DNA from: Candidatus Peregrinibacteria bacterium | GTDB lineage: Bacteria; Patescibacteriota; Gracilibacteria; UBA1369; UM-FILTER-53-11 | DNA length: 44,582 nt | Direction of reading: 5' to 3' | NCBI GenBank assembly: GCA_016186205.1 | Contig: JACPMA010000002.1 | Span: 1 to 44,582 of the forward strand | In this document: positions 7,652 through 15,759 of the stretch, in pieces | Numbering within the stretch: the first letter of the stretch is position 1 | How the letters are laid out: every line of letters starts with the position of its first letter | Made by a program: the position numbers and the translations under genes | The notes under the pieces: model-generated | What the model was told of the DNA's origin: nothing | Database searches by the model: none | Seen by the model: the letters and a program-made list of their open reading frames with translations, nothing else

Positions 7652-8193
7652 GCCATATTTATACGAAATCGGGTGATAAAGGACAAACCGGATTGCTCGG
7701 CGAAAAGCGCGTGTCAAAAAACAGCCTTCGCATTCGCGCCATCGGAAACCTCGACGAACTCAACGCTGCGCTAGGCGTGCTTTTGACGCTCAATCCGCTG
7801 AAAAAAGCGGCTGAAATCCTTTGGCAAATTCAGGATGACATCTTTACGATTGGCGCGGAAATTGCGGATCCTGAAAAAAAATATGTGGATAAACGGATTG
7901 ATGCAAGCCGTACGAAATTGCTCGAAAAAAATATCGATGAGCTTGAAGCCAAATTGCCTAGGCTCAAAAATTTCATTCTACCGGGAGGCACGTCTTTCAG
8001 CAGCCATGCTCATCTTGCGCGCGCTATCTGCCGGCGCGCTGAACGCTGCATAGTCCGCTTGAATGAAAAAGAAAACCTGCAAAACGAACAAATAGTCATT
8101 TACTTAAACCGCCTATCGGACCTTCTCTTTATGCTTGCAAGACAAGATAATTTTGAAAAACGTGTAAAAGAAATTCCGTGGAAATCAAAATAA
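7648..8193 (+). CDS. Cob(I)alamin adenosyltransferase, PduO type
   Basis: A 181-residue PduO-type ATP:cob(I)alamin adenosyltransferase, which transfers the 5'-deoxyadenosyl group of ATP to cobalamin. Hallmarks are the N-terminal IYTKSGDKGQTGLLG ATP loop, RVSKNSLRIRAIGNLDELNAALG and the C-terminal LPGGTSFSSHAHLARAICRRAERCIV. Length is typical of the single-domain family. The start overlaps the CDGSH stop (ATGA), and the next gene starts one base after its stop. Nothing else in the window makes or uses cobalamin. Confidence 0.92.
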   Translation: MSHIYTKSGDKGQTGLLGEKRVSKNSLRIRAIGNLDELNAALGVLLTLNPLKKAAEILWQIQDDIFTIGAEIADPEKKYVDKRIDASRTKLLEKNIDELEAKLPRLKNFILPGGTSFSSHAHLARAICRRAERCIVRLNEKENLQNEQIVIYLNRLSDLLFMLARQDNFEKRVKEIPWKSK

Positions 8194-8194
8194 T

Positions 8195-9163
8195 ATGTCC
8201 TTTATAGACGATTTTATCGCCCTCCAAAAACGCACGCCGCGCCTTGCAATTATTAACACGAACAGCGAAAATTCCGCGTACACGAATTACTCAACTTTCA
8301 ACCGAAACTGCTACCTTGTTTCCGGAACGCATTACAGCGAAGATATTTACTACAGTCAATATTGCGTTGGCTTAACTTCCTGCAGCGACTGCCTCGACGT
8401 AGAAAAATCCGAACTTTGCTACGAATGCGTTTTCTGTGAAAAATGCTATAACTGCAATTATTCCGCCTATCTCATCAACTGTTTTAACTGCGACTTTTCT
8501 TGGGATCTCACGAACTGCCAAAATTGCTTCATTTCCGCATGCCTCCAAAATCAATCCTACTGCATCCTCAACAAACAGCTTTCCAAAGAGGAATATGAAA
8601 CGCAGCGAAAATTTCTCCTCAAACAAAATTCGCCGAAAGAATTGCTCACCATGCTAGAAGACCTCAAGAAAAAAACGCCGATGCGGCCGACTTTTGAAAA
8701 AAATTGCGAAAATTGTCTCGGCTCTGAACTGCGCAACTGCCGGAATCTTCTCTTTTCTTTTCGCGTGAAAAATGCAGAAGACATTATTTATGGAGGAACG
8801 AATATTAATCAATGCAAAGATTCGATGGATGTGGATAATATCGCCGCCACCATGGCTGAAGATCTCTATAGCTCGCTTGGCGTGACAGGCAGCTACGGTC
8901 TGATTTGCTGTAATGTAAATTGGTTTTCTCAAAACTGTCTTTACTGCGAACTCGTATTTAACTCGCATGATTGCTTCGGCTGCATCTCGCGCAATCACGC
9001 GGAATATGAAATTCTGAACATAAAATATCCCAAAGAAGAATATTTCAAACGCGTAGAAGCTATAAAAGACGAACTTAAAGCCAGCGGCCAGTGGGGAGCA
9101 ATGTGGATTCCTCCAACCTATCCGTTTGAAGATACCATTGCGGCGCAGTATTATACGGAGTGA
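8195..9163 (+). CDS. Cysteine-rich repeat protein of unknown function
   Basis: A 322-residue protein with about 25 cysteines, most in short C-x2-C pairs with aromatic and Asn spacing (SCSDCLDVEKSELCYEC, FCEKCYNCNY, NCFNCDF, NCQNCF, NCENCLG, NCLYCEL, DCFGCI). Two Cys-rich blocks (about 39-135 and 168-262) flank a helical linker containing ILNKQLSKEEYE. I know proteins of this look from CPR genomes but no function for them. The repeating spacing suggests a solenoid that could bind several zinc ions or iron-sulfur clusters. No signal peptide. It is translated within the CDGSH operon, and its TGA overlaps the next ATG. Confidence 0.8.
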   Translation: MSFIDDFIALQKRTPRLAIINTNSENSAYTNYSTFNRNCYLVSGTHYSEDIYYSQYCVGLTSCSDCLDVEKSELCYECVFCEKCYNCNYSAYLINCFNCDFSWDLTNCQNCFISACLQNQSYCILNKQLSKEEYETQRKFLLKQNSPKELLTMLEDLKKKTPMRPTFEKNCENCLGSELRNCRNLLFSFRVKNAEDIIYGGTNINQCKDSMDVDNIAATMAEDLYSSLGVTGSYGLICCNVNWFSQNCLYCELVFNSHDCFGCISRNHAEYEILNIKYPKEEYFKRVEAIKDELKASGQWGAMWIPPTYPFEDTIAAQYYTE

Positions 9164-10350
9164 TGCGTAAATCTATTTTTCTCCGCCTCCGCCTCCACCC
9201 TTCCCCGCTATGGGTGATTTTTGAAATTAATTTTTTCCGGCATCTTGCAGCAGCGACGCTTACAGCCATTTTGCCGCTCTACTTTCGACAATTCGTAGAT
9301 TCCGATGCGGCGGTCGGCGCGATTTTCTTCGCTGGATACCTCGCGGCTTTTTTCTCAAATCTTTATGCAAGCCATATCATCGAACATCTAAAAAAACGAA
9401 AATCGCTCATCCTTGCCCTAGTTTTGCTCACCATCCTCTTCGCCTCGTTTACAATCGTCAATCACACCGCCGTTGTACTCATCCTCTTTGCTCTCTATCA
9501 ATTTATCCTCTCTCTTTTTATTCTCGATATTTCCCTATACATCAAGCACTATTCCAACTTTAAAACGCTCGCGGAAACCGAAGGCAAGCTGGGCTCCTTC
9601 AGTAATATCGGCTGGCTCATTGGTCCGCTTTTTGGCAGCCTCCTCGCAGACAAATTCGGCTTTGAGATGGTCTTCTTTTTCTCTGCGGCCGTTTCGCTCA
9701 TCGCCCTCATCACGTTCTTTTTTATTCGGCTGGATCAGGAAGAAATTCACTTCCCGCACACGCAATCATTCGCTAAAAACATCCATCGTTTTTTCCGAGA
9801 CGCCAATCTCCGCAAAACATACATCAATAACGCCGGCCTCGGCTTCATTTATTCCATTTGGGATTTTTTGCCCCTCCTCATGCTTTCGTTTGGCGCCACA
9901 ATTCCTATCATCGGCATGACAAAAACTCTCATGGGCGTGCCGCAGTCAATTTTTGAATTCCCGATAGGCCGCATGGCGGATAAAGAAACCGGCGAACGAA
10001 AAATCTTTATCGTCGGCTATTTTTTGGCGGCCGTATTCACCATCCTCCTCGGCTTCACAACAAACCTCCATTGGTTTATTACCTTTTTCTTTGTGGCTGC
10101 CGTAGGAACTTCCTTTTTGGAGATGACGCGCGACGCATATTTTTTCCGCCAAATGCCGGAACGCGAAGTGGAACTCATCTCCGTTTACCGCACAAGCGAC
10201 ACGCTTCCCTACCTCATTGGCCAAGGATTCGCTATACTGACGCTGATATTTTTGCCGCTCCAATGGTGGTTTGTAATCGGCGGAACTTTAGCCCTCATTT
10301 TCTTTGTAACTAACGCATGGAAATTAAAAGAATTAAACTCCCGGGCGTAA
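9163..10350 (+). CDS. MFS transporter
   Basis: A 395-residue polytopic membrane protein with about 12 hydrophobic helices and major-facilitator features: PLYFRQFVDSDAAVGAIFFAGYLAAFFSNL for helices 1-2, a basic loop EHLKKRKSLI and SNIGWLIGPLFGSLLADKFG in helix 5. The start is the ATG inside TGATG, overlapping the stop of the Cys-rich gene by one base; a GTG three bases earlier is less likely. Substrate cannot be predicted. The operon context would suit a metal, chelate or small-thiol substrate, but that is a guess. Confidence 0.85.
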   Translation: MRKSIFLRLRLHPSPLWVIFEINFFRHLAAATLTAILPLYFRQFVDSDAAVGAIFFAGYLAAFFSNLYASHIIEHLKKRKSLILALVLLTILFASFTIVNHTAVVLILFALYQFILSLFILDISLYIKHYSNFKTLAETEGKLGSFSNIGWLIGPLFGSLLADKFGFEMVFFFSAAVSLIALITFFFIRLDQEEIHFPHTQSFAKNIHRFFRDANLRKTYINNAGLGFIYSIWDFLPLLMLSFGATIPIIGMTKTLMGVPQSIFEFPIGRMADKETGERKIFIVGYFLAAVFTILLGFTTNLHWFITFFFVAAVGTSFLEMTRDAYFFRQMPEREVELISVYRTSDTLPYLIGQGFAILTLIFLPLQWWFVIGGTLALIFFVTNAWKLKELNSRA

Positions 10351-11063
10351 AAACAATCATCGGCGTGCTTTCCGGCAAGGGCGGCACTGGAAAAACATTT
10401 GTCGCGAGCTGTCTTGCCGCCACGCTTGCAAAGCTTGGCAAAAAAACAGGCATTCTCGACGCCAATATCAGCTGTCCGGATATTTTTAAAATTTTCGGCG
10501 TTACGCAGAAAATCGTTCCGACTGCGGACAGAAAAATTGAACCTGCTGAAAAATACGGCATCAAAATCGTTTCCATGGCAGGCCTATCTTCCGCGGAAGA
10601 CGAACCGATTGTGTGGCGCGGACCGATCGTCTCAAAAATCATCCAACAGCTTTTAAAAGAAACGCTTTGGGGCGAACTTGATGCGCTCATTATAGATTTT
10701 CCAAGCGGCACGAGCGACGCAGTTCTCACCATTCTCCAGAATTTCGCGGTTGACGGCGTTCTTATAGTAACGACGCCGCAAGAGCTCTCGACGCTGGATG
10801 CCAGACGCTCAATCAATATGGCGCTTGCGATGAAAATTCCAATACTCGGCATAATAGAAAATATGCGCGGCGAAGTTTTTGGAGAAGGCGGCGCTGCTCG
10901 CGTGGCGGAAACAATGCGAATCCCGCTACTCGGCTCAATTCCTCTCCGCAAACAAATAACGGCGCTTTGCGACGCAGGCATGCCGCCGGTTTTTCAAATG
11001 GAAGAATTAGAAATGATTTTTGGGAAGGTAGCACGTATAGCAATGGAAAAAATAATGGTATAA
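10317..11063 (+). CDS. Mrp/NBP35-like P-loop ATPase lacking the CxxC motif
   Basis: A 248-residue Mrp-family ATPase, a group that carries and inserts [4Fe-4S] clusters. It has the deviant Walker A SGKGGTGKT (about 19-27), DANISCPDIFKIFG (switch I), VWRGPIVSKIIQQLL, GELDALIIDFPSGTSDAVLT (Walker B/switch II) and VTTPQELSTLDARRSINMA. In canonical Mrp the segment after IENM carries F-x-C-P-x-C; here IENMRGEVFGEGGAARVAE runs straight on and the CxxC that bridges a cluster across the dimer is absent. It may therefore act as a regulator or use a different site. It overlaps the MFS gene by 34 bases. Confidence 0.87.
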   Translation: MEIKRIKLPGVKTIIGVLSGKGGTGKTFVASCLAATLAKLGKKTGILDANISCPDIFKIFGVTQKIVPTADRKIEPAEKYGIKIVSMAGLSSAEDEPIVWRGPIVSKIIQQLLKETLWGELDALIIDFPSGTSDAVLTILQNFAVDGVLIVTTPQELSTLDARRSINMALAMKIPILGIIENMRGEVFGEGGAARVAETMRIPLLGSIPLRKQITALCDAGMPPVFQMEELEMIFGKVARIAMEKIMV

Positions 11064-11064
11064 T
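11059..11064 (+). promoter_or_regulatory. -10 box of DUF2203 gene, leaderless spacing
   Basis: TATAAT followed by exactly six bases and then the ATG, so the expected first transcribed base is the A of the start codon. It overlaps the stop codon region of the Mrp-like gene. Confidence 0.5.
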
Positions 11065-11070
11065 AACGAT

Positions 11071-11487
11071 ATGGAACGATATTTCACCGTTGAGGAAGCA
11101 AACCGCGCCCTTGCGCTCGTCTCGCCTATCGCGAGCGATATTGTGGCGAAAATGAATCAAGCAAAACGGCTTCACGAAGAAGTAAAAATACAGCGCGAAT
11201 CTGCGCAGACCAACGAAGTTGAACTGCTCGAAAAACTGCGCCATGCGGAAAAACTTTTGAATGAAGTCGAATACCACATGAAAGAACTCGAAAGCGTCGG
11301 CGCGCTTTTCAAAGATCTAACCCTCGGCCTCGTTGATTTTCCATGTCTTTACTCCGGCCGCGTGATCTACCTCTGCTGGATGCTCGGCGAAAAAACCATA
11401 ACGTCGTGGCATGAAGTTGATCGCGGATTTTCAGATCGGAAACCAGTGGACGAAAGTTTCAAACCGATGGCAAGAGCAACGGTATAA
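11071..11487 (+). CDS. DUF2203 family protein
   Basis: A 138-residue DUF2203 protein. The N-terminal YFTVEEANRALALVSPIASDIV, a long central coiled helix and the conserved C-terminal block (ALFKDLTLGLVDFPCLYSGR, VIYLCWMLGEKTITSWHEVDRGFSDRKPVDE) are diagnostic. Function is unknown; the family is soluble and widespread. The gene follows the Mrp-like ATPase by 7 bases but has its own TATAAT, and converges with rnc. Confidence 0.9.
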   Translation: MERYFTVEEANRALALVSPIASDIVAKMNQAKRLHEEVKIQRESAQTNEVELLEKLRHAEKLLNEVEYHMKELESVGALFKDLTLGLVDFPCLYSGRVIYLCWMLGEKTITSWHEVDRGFSDRKPVDESFKPMARATV

Positions 11488-11497
11488 GGCTCCTAAG

Positions 11498-12208
11498 TTA
11501 AATTACCACTTTTAACTCTTTCAAGGCCGATATTGCGGCTTGTTCTTCAGCTTTTTGTTTGCTCGATCCGGTCCCTTTTCCCACCGATCTTTCGCCAAGC
11601 AACACGCCTACTTCGAAAATTTTATTATGATCCGGCCCGCTCTCACTCAAGACTTGATACGCAGGAGTGACGCCGAATTTCTCCTGTGAAAATTCTTGAA
11701 GGCGAGACTTTGCATCCACGTGGAGTCCTTTTTTTAAAATATCCCCGAGGTTTGTAAGAATAAAACGGCTGATGAATTTATGCGACGTGGAAAAACCGCG
11801 GTCCAAATAAATAGCTCCAATAAGGGCTTCCAGCGTATTCGCAAGAATATAATTCTTCTCCCGCCCTCCGGATTTTTCCTCTCCGCGGCTCAATAAAAGA
11901 TATTTTCCCAAACCAAGGCTTCGAGCCACTTCCGCAAGATGCTTTCCTTTCACGAGAGCGGAACGGAAACTCGTGAGCTGGCCTTCGCCGGTTTCCGGAA
12001 ACGCCTCATAGAGATATTCAGTAGTCACCAATTCAAGAACCGCATCGCCTAAGAATTCCAGCCGTTCGTTGTCGCTCCGCGTATCAGCTTTATGCTCGTT
12101 TAAATAAGACTTATGTATAAACGCCGTTTCAAACAACAAACGGTTTTTGAATTTAATTCTTATTTTTTGTTCGAGGATCAGAAGATCCGCGAGATTGGAG
12201 GATGGCAT
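11498..12208 (-). CDS. rnc: Ribonuclease III
   Basis: A 236-residue RNase III, which cleaves double-stranded RNA in rRNA precursors and mRNAs. The catalytic domain has NERLEFLGDAVLE (Glu51, Asp55) and ILANTLEALIGAIYLDRG, and a double-stranded RNA-binding domain fills the C-terminus (SRLQEFSQEKFG to KQKAEEQAAISALKEL). At the position of E. coli Asp114 this protein has Asn (ANTLE), while the catalytic Glu117 equivalent is kept. The ATG lies inside the end of nusB with a 56-base overlap. The N-terminus matches the family well from residue 7 on, so this start is likely. Confidence 0.93.
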   Translation of the reverse strand: MPSSNLADLLILEQKIRIKFKNRLLFETAFIHKSYLNEHKADTRSDNERLEFLGDAVLELVTTEYLYEAFPETGEGQLTSFRSALVKGKHLAEVARSLGLGKYLLLSRGEEKSGGREKNYILANTLEALIGAIYLDRGFSTSHKFISRFILTNLGDILKKGLHVDAKSRLQEFSQEKFGVTPAYQVLSESGPDHNKIFEVGVLLGERSVGKGTGSSKQKAEEQAAISALKELKVVI

Positions 12209-12590
12209 TTAGAACACCATTAACAAATTTCTGTGAATTTTCATTCCCAAAGGTTTTTGAAAGCTCAATCGCCTCATCAATCGCAACCACGGCCGGTACA
12301 TCTTTCGAATGAAGTATTTCGAAAATACTCAATTCGAGCGCCGCGCGGTCTATACCGGCAATCTTTTCAAGAGGCCATTGAGGCGCATGCTTCACAATCA
12401 AATCATCGATCTCTTTCTGGTGCCGCAGCACGCCATTCAAGAGTTCATAGGCAAAACTTAAATCCGAAATCTTGCCTTCAAACTCTCTGGCGATATACTC
12501 TAAAACGGCTTCGGGATCGCCTCCGTGAAATTCATAAGCAAACAATGTTTGGAGGACGATCGCTCGGCTCAAGTGGCGCGAACTTGGCAT
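12153..12590 (-). CDS. nusB: Transcription antitermination factor NusB
   Basis: A 145-residue all-helical NusB, which with NusE/S10 binds boxA RNA and prevents premature termination in rRNA operons. Typical text includes RHLSRAIVLQTLFAYEF, WPLEKIAGIDRAALELSIFEIL and VPAVVAIDEAIELSKTFGNENSQKFVNGVLNAIL. It overlaps rnc, whose product processes the same rRNA, so the pair makes functional sense. No Shine-Dalgarno is seen; the upstream segment is the AT-rich repeat. Confidence 0.95.
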   Translation of the reverse strand: MPSSRHLSRAIVLQTLFAYEFHGGDPEAVLEYIAREFEGKISDLSFAYELLNGVLRHQKEIDDLIVKHAPQWPLEKIAGIDRAALELSIFEILHSKDVPAVVAIDEAIELSKTFGNENSQKFVNGVLNAILQSRGSSDPRTKNKN

Positions 12591-12610
12591 AAGTGTGAAA
12601 GAACAAACGA

Positions 12611-12713
12611 ATGAATGAATTAAAAATGATGAATTTTGAATGAATTACGAAATTATAATTTTAAAATTTAAATTTCATTCATCATTCATAATTCGTTATT
12701 CGTAATTCGTTAC
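12611..12713. repeat. AT-rich palindromic intergenic repeat, copy 1
   Basis: An AT-rich stretch with inverted arms GAATTACGAA (12642-12651) and TTCGTAATTC (12699-12708). It shares AATTTCATTCAT and the 15-mer TTATTCGTAATTCGT with a second copy at 33433-33526. It abuts the rpmF stop codon and probably acts as a terminator for yceD-rpmF. Confidence 0.6.
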
Positions 12714-12952
12714 TAGGCCTTTATCTTTGTGATCTTCTCAACCACCTTTCCAATATCCCGCGTGCTTCTGCCGCGGTATATTCCGCAGCTAGGGCACGCT
12801 TGCTGATTTAACGCCGGATTCCCGCATGATTTGCAAATTACGACATTTACAAACCCTTTGAGTTTTCTGTGTTTCTTAAAAGCAAACGCGGCATACCGCT
12901 TGGCGGTGCGCGCTTGTGAAACTTTCTTTTTGGGAACTGGATGTTTGGCCAT
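12713..12952 (-). CDS. rpmF: 50S ribosomal protein L32
   Basis: A 79-residue L32 protein. MAKHPVPKKKVSQARTAKR at the start and a zinc-ribbon CKSCGNPALNQQACPSCGIYRGR define the family; it is slightly longer than the usual 55-65 residues through its C-terminal tail. It lies 19 bases after yceD, an almost universal pairing. Confidence 0.97.
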   Translation of the reverse strand: MAKHPVPKKKVSQARTAKRYAAFAFKKHRKLKGFVNVVICKSCGNPALNQQACPSCGIYRGRSTRDIGKVVEKITKIKA

Positions 12953-12971
12953 TAGTGCGAAGCGCTAGGTG

Positions 12972-13487
12972 TTAGGCTTTAGGAATTTTGAATGGGGAGA
13001 TGCGGAGCATGCCTTCGTGGATGCAATTACAGGTCTTTTCATTTAAGTTGATCCCACACTTGCTGCAAAGTCCTTTACAGCTCTGCGAGCATACCGGAAT
13101 GAACGGATAATGCAAGAGGATCTCCTCGCGAATCATATCATTAAGATCAATTTTATTGGCGGAAAGATCAACACGCTTCACTTCTTCCCCTGCTTCCAAA
13201 TCACGCTCCGGAAGATCGATGATAAATTCACGCTCTGCAAAATCAATATTAATTGGACATGTTATCGGCTTGAGGCACCTGCTACAGTCATCATTAACAG
13301 CCGTATGAAGATGCGAAATTTGTACATTAATCTCATGCGGCAATTTGAGAAGTTGAATCGAACCGGAAATATTTTCAGCAAGAGAAGGGTCATCCTTTCC
13401 ATCCCATATCACAGCCTCGTCAAAATCAAACCGCTGGACCGTGCCCTGCTGCTTGCCAAGAATCGCGCTGACGGAAAAAGTAAGCAT
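12972..13487 (-). CDS. yceD: YceD/DUF177 family protein
   Basis: A 171-residue YceD family protein, linked in bacteria and plastids to 23S rRNA accumulation. The central DDCSRCLKPITCPI and C-terminal CSQSCKGLCSKCGINLNEKTCNC (two Cys clusters), with the acidic middle and EILLHYPFIPVC, are characteristic. It precedes rpmF as in most bacteria. The TATAAT on the minus strand ends 8 bases before its ATG. Confidence 0.9.
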   Translation of the reverse strand: MLTFSVSAILGKQQGTVQRFDFDEAVIWDGKDDPSLAENISGSIQLLKLPHEINVQISHLHTAVNDDCSRCLKPITCPINIDFAEREFIIDLPERDLEAGEEVKRVDLSANKIDLNDMIREEILLHYPFIPVCSQSCKGLCSKCGINLNEKTCNCIHEGMLRISPFKIPKA

Positions 13488-13495
13488 GCGCGGAT

Positions 13496-13501
13496 ATTAT
13501 A
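13496..13501 (-). promoter_or_regulatory. -10 box of yceD-rpmF, near-leaderless
   Basis: Minus-strand TATAAT ends 8 bases before the yceD ATG, so a leader of about 2 bases is expected. Confidence 0.5.
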
Positions 13502-13513
13502 ATGATAAACGCG

Positions 13514-14122
13514 CTACTTTGCGAGCTGTGTTGCGCAAAATTCAACCAGTTTTTTGAGTTCTGAAATGCCTGAATTCATGTGATTTTCAAAAGCGCCGTA
13601 CTTCGCCGGATCCAGCATGTCCCCGTATTTTCCCAAAAATTCTTGAACTGTTTTTTGCATTCCTTTGCTTTGAACAAACACATTTCCCAAATCAAATTTG
13701 CAGGCTTTTAACGCAACCGTTTCTTCAAATTGGCTCGCGAACTTTTCTGCGGCGGCAACGAACTTCTGCACGTCGGATTTTGGCGCAGCCGCAACTTGGC
13801 TCATCAACCTATCGCCCTGCGTTTTACATTCATCAAGCAAAAACCGATCGCAATCATTCACAAAAGTTTTGAGCGCTCCAAGCAAAGCCTTGCGGAGCTC
13901 CTCCGGATCAGCCTGCGAAAAACGCTGCGTCTGCTCCGCTGTCAAAAGGGAAGTCTGCAATTCCTCGCCGACTATTGGCGCAGTTCCAAAAACAAACATA
14001 AGCGCAAGCAAAGCCGTGAGCGGAACTCTCCACTTTTTAAAATTCTGCCGCGCGAGCCGATATGCGCCAACATTGCGCACATGGCCGGCAGAACCTTTTC
14101 TATAAACTCCTCTACGTTCCAT
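13514..14122 (-). CDS. Hypothetical exported or anchored protein
   Basis: A 202-residue protein I do not recognise. The ATG giving MERRGVYRKG is chosen; a GTG two codons upstream is possible. A basic N-terminus of about 30 residues precedes a hydrophobic helix (VPLTALLALMFVFGTAPIVG), so the rest is outside the cytoplasm. The outer domain is helical with cysteines in NDCDRFLLDECKTQ, ALKACKF and VEFCATQ, which could form two disulfides. An extended -10 (TGG-TATAAT on the minus strand) lies about 30 bases upstream. Confidence 0.7.
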   Translation of the reverse strand: MERRGVYRKGSAGHVRNVGAYRLARQNFKKWRVPLTALLALMFVFGTAPIVGEELQTSLLTAEQTQRFSQADPEELRKALLGALKTFVNDCDRFLLDECKTQGDRLMSQVAAAPKSDVQKFVAAAEKFASQFEETVALKACKFDLGNVFVQSKGMQKTVQEFLGKYGDMLDPAKYGAFENHMNSGISELKKLVEFCATQLAK

Positions 14123-14191
14123 ACTCACAATTAGATAAATTTTATCTTTATATTATACCAAAAATGGACTTCTTCTACAAGATGCAAAAGC

Positions 14192-14320
14192 GGAGGTTTG
14201 GGTCTTGTGGGTCCCAAACCGAAGCGCACAAGGAAAGGAGGCGCGAATCCCGACTGACCCCGAGCTTGTCGAGGGGGAAGGAGTGGTGAGCGTAAGTGGG
14301 GAAAAACTACGTTTTCCTCC
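14192..14320. repeat. Structured repeat, copy 1 (related to the ligA insertion)
   Basis: Hairpin GGTTTGGG (14195-14202) / CCCAAACC (14213-14220) with loop TCTTGTGGGT, then a purine-rich AAGGAAAGGAGGCG, then CCGAGCTTGTCGAGG (14260-14274), then an imperfect hairpin starting GTGGGGAAAAAC. The same order of elements occurs at 33951-34067 inside ligA. No gene is seen in this gap. Confidence 0.6.
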
Positions 14321-14329
14321 AAGAAAAAA

Positions 14330-14361
14330 GGGGTGATCCGCAAGAACGGATACCCCTTTTT
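14330..14361. terminator. Bidirectional intrinsic terminator
   Basis: GGGGTGATCCG-caagaa-CGGATACCCC with one bulged G, preceded by six A and followed by five T, so it can work on either strand. It lies just past the 3' end of the Gly/Pro-rich secreted protein gene on the minus strand. Confidence 0.75.
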
Positions 14362-14391
14362 CTAATTTTTACTCGAGTTTAATTTTATGGT

Positions 14392-15759
14392 TTAGAAATC
14401 TCCACCTGGAGGAGGTCCGCCTGGACCACCGCCTGGACCGCCCATAAAATCATCGAATCCTTGAAGCCCGCCTTCAAAGGAACCAGGTCCTCCACCCTGA
14501 GGCCCGAAGAAATTAAATTCTCCACCTCTATCTGGTGCTTCGCGGCCTTCAAGTTCTGCCTTCGCATCTTCAACGGCTTCCTGTGCATCAATCAATTCTT
14601 CAAAAGCTGTAATATATGCATCTTCGTCGCTTGGATCCGTATCTTTCAGCGCAGCGAGGCTATCTACAAGGCCATCTAGAGCCGTTTCAAAAGCTGCAAG
14701 TGCATCCGGATCAACATCTTCCGAACGTTCGAGCCGTTTCAGGTCGCGTTTAGCTTGTGTTACAAAACGCGTAAATCGTTTCACTTCCTGCGTGCTTCTC
14801 GCTACAGTCTCAAGGACGCGGATTTTATCCATAACTTCCGGGAAAGCTTCTTGAATAGTCTGCATTTCTCCAAAAATATCCTCAAGCTCAACTTCTCCTG
14901 ATTTTATCTGCTCTGCAAGAGTATTAAGCGGAGTAACGATACTTGCCTCTATAAGATTATTGATCTCTTCGACATAGCCGGAAACATTAATTTTTGCTCG
15001 CGTGGCGGCCTTAACAACTTTTGCTAACTGTTTATTGAGACCTTTTAATTGCCTATCTATCTGCTTGCGAATTTTCGGGAATTCCGTAGCAGCACGAAGA
15101 GCATGCTCCCCCTGTTGAAGAGTTTCAAAAATATCTCCTATCTCATCCATTGGAGCATCCAAAACTTCTTCCAATGTCGTTGCATTATTCACTGCATCAA
15201 TAATCTCTTGAAGCTTATTCGCTGCCGTAGTCATGGATTCCGGAACAGCGACTCCCTTGGCAACAGCTTTAGCCATCATCTTCAAGAACATTTTTAAGCC
15301 CTTTTCAGCGCCTTTTATGCCGCGTTTCATTTCGTTAAGCTGACGCGCGTTCATTTCTTCGTCGCGGCCTTGGAATTGTTCCTGAAAATGTTCTTGGTAT
15401 TGCTCTCGTGATTCAAAACCTTGCGGTGGACCAAACTGTCCGCCCGGAGGACCAAAACCTCTTTTGCCGCCCTGGTCGCCTTCTTGGCCGCCTTGACCAC
15501 CAAAGCCGCCACCCTGGTCGAATCCGCCTTGACCACCCTGACCGCCCTCGCCTCCAAAGCCACCTGGGCCGCCTTGACCTCCTTGACCTCCAAATCCTTG
15601 ATTGCCACCAGGACCACCCTGGCCACCTTGGCCGCCTTGACCGCTACCCCGGCGTCCACCTTGACCCTGACCTTGTCCTTGGCCTTTGCCTTGTCCACGC
15701 CCTGGCCACCCATAGCTCCTGAACAATTTGGCGGCGTGCCGGTTTCTCCTGGCGGACAA
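14392..15759 (-). CDS. Gly-rich secreted protein, 3' part of a frameshifted gene
   Basis: This frame is the continuation of the gene that starts at 16010, joined by a frame change near 15690-15715. From about residue 20 it reads GRGQGKGQGQGQGG, then collagen-like Gly-Gly-Gln, Gly-Gly-Pro and Gly-Phe-Gly repeats, an acidic coiled-coil domain of about 280 residues (SREQYQEHFQEQF through EAVEDAKAELEGR) and a Gly/Pro tail ending GGPPPGGDF. The first codons after the nominal ATG look like a shadow of the other frame. Without the upstream part it has no signal peptide. A repair of one base would join both parts into a protein of about 538 residues. Function unknown; likely surface-exposed. Confidence 0.7.
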   Translation of the reverse strand: MSARRNRHAAKLFRSYGWPGRGQGKGQGQGQGQGGRRGSGQGGQGGQGGPGGNQGFGGQGGQGGPGGFGGEGGQGGQGGFDQGGGFGGQGGQEGDQGGKRGFGPPGGQFGPPQGFESREQYQEHFQEQFQGRDEEMNARQLNEMKRGIKGAEKGLKMFLKMMAKAVAKGVAVPESMTTAANKLQEIIDAVNNATTLEEVLDAPMDEIGDIFETLQQGEHALRAATEFPKIRKQIDRQLKGLNKQLAKVVKAATRAKINVSGYVEEINNLIEASIVTPLNTLAEQIKSGEVELEDIFGEMQTIQEAFPEVMDKIRVLETVARSTQEVKRFTRFVTQAKRDLKRLERSEDVDPDALAAFETALDGLVDSLAALKDTDPSDEDAYITAFEELIDAQEAVEDAKAELEGREAPDRGGEFNFFGPQGGGPGSFEGGLQGFDDFMGGPGGGPGGPPPGGDF

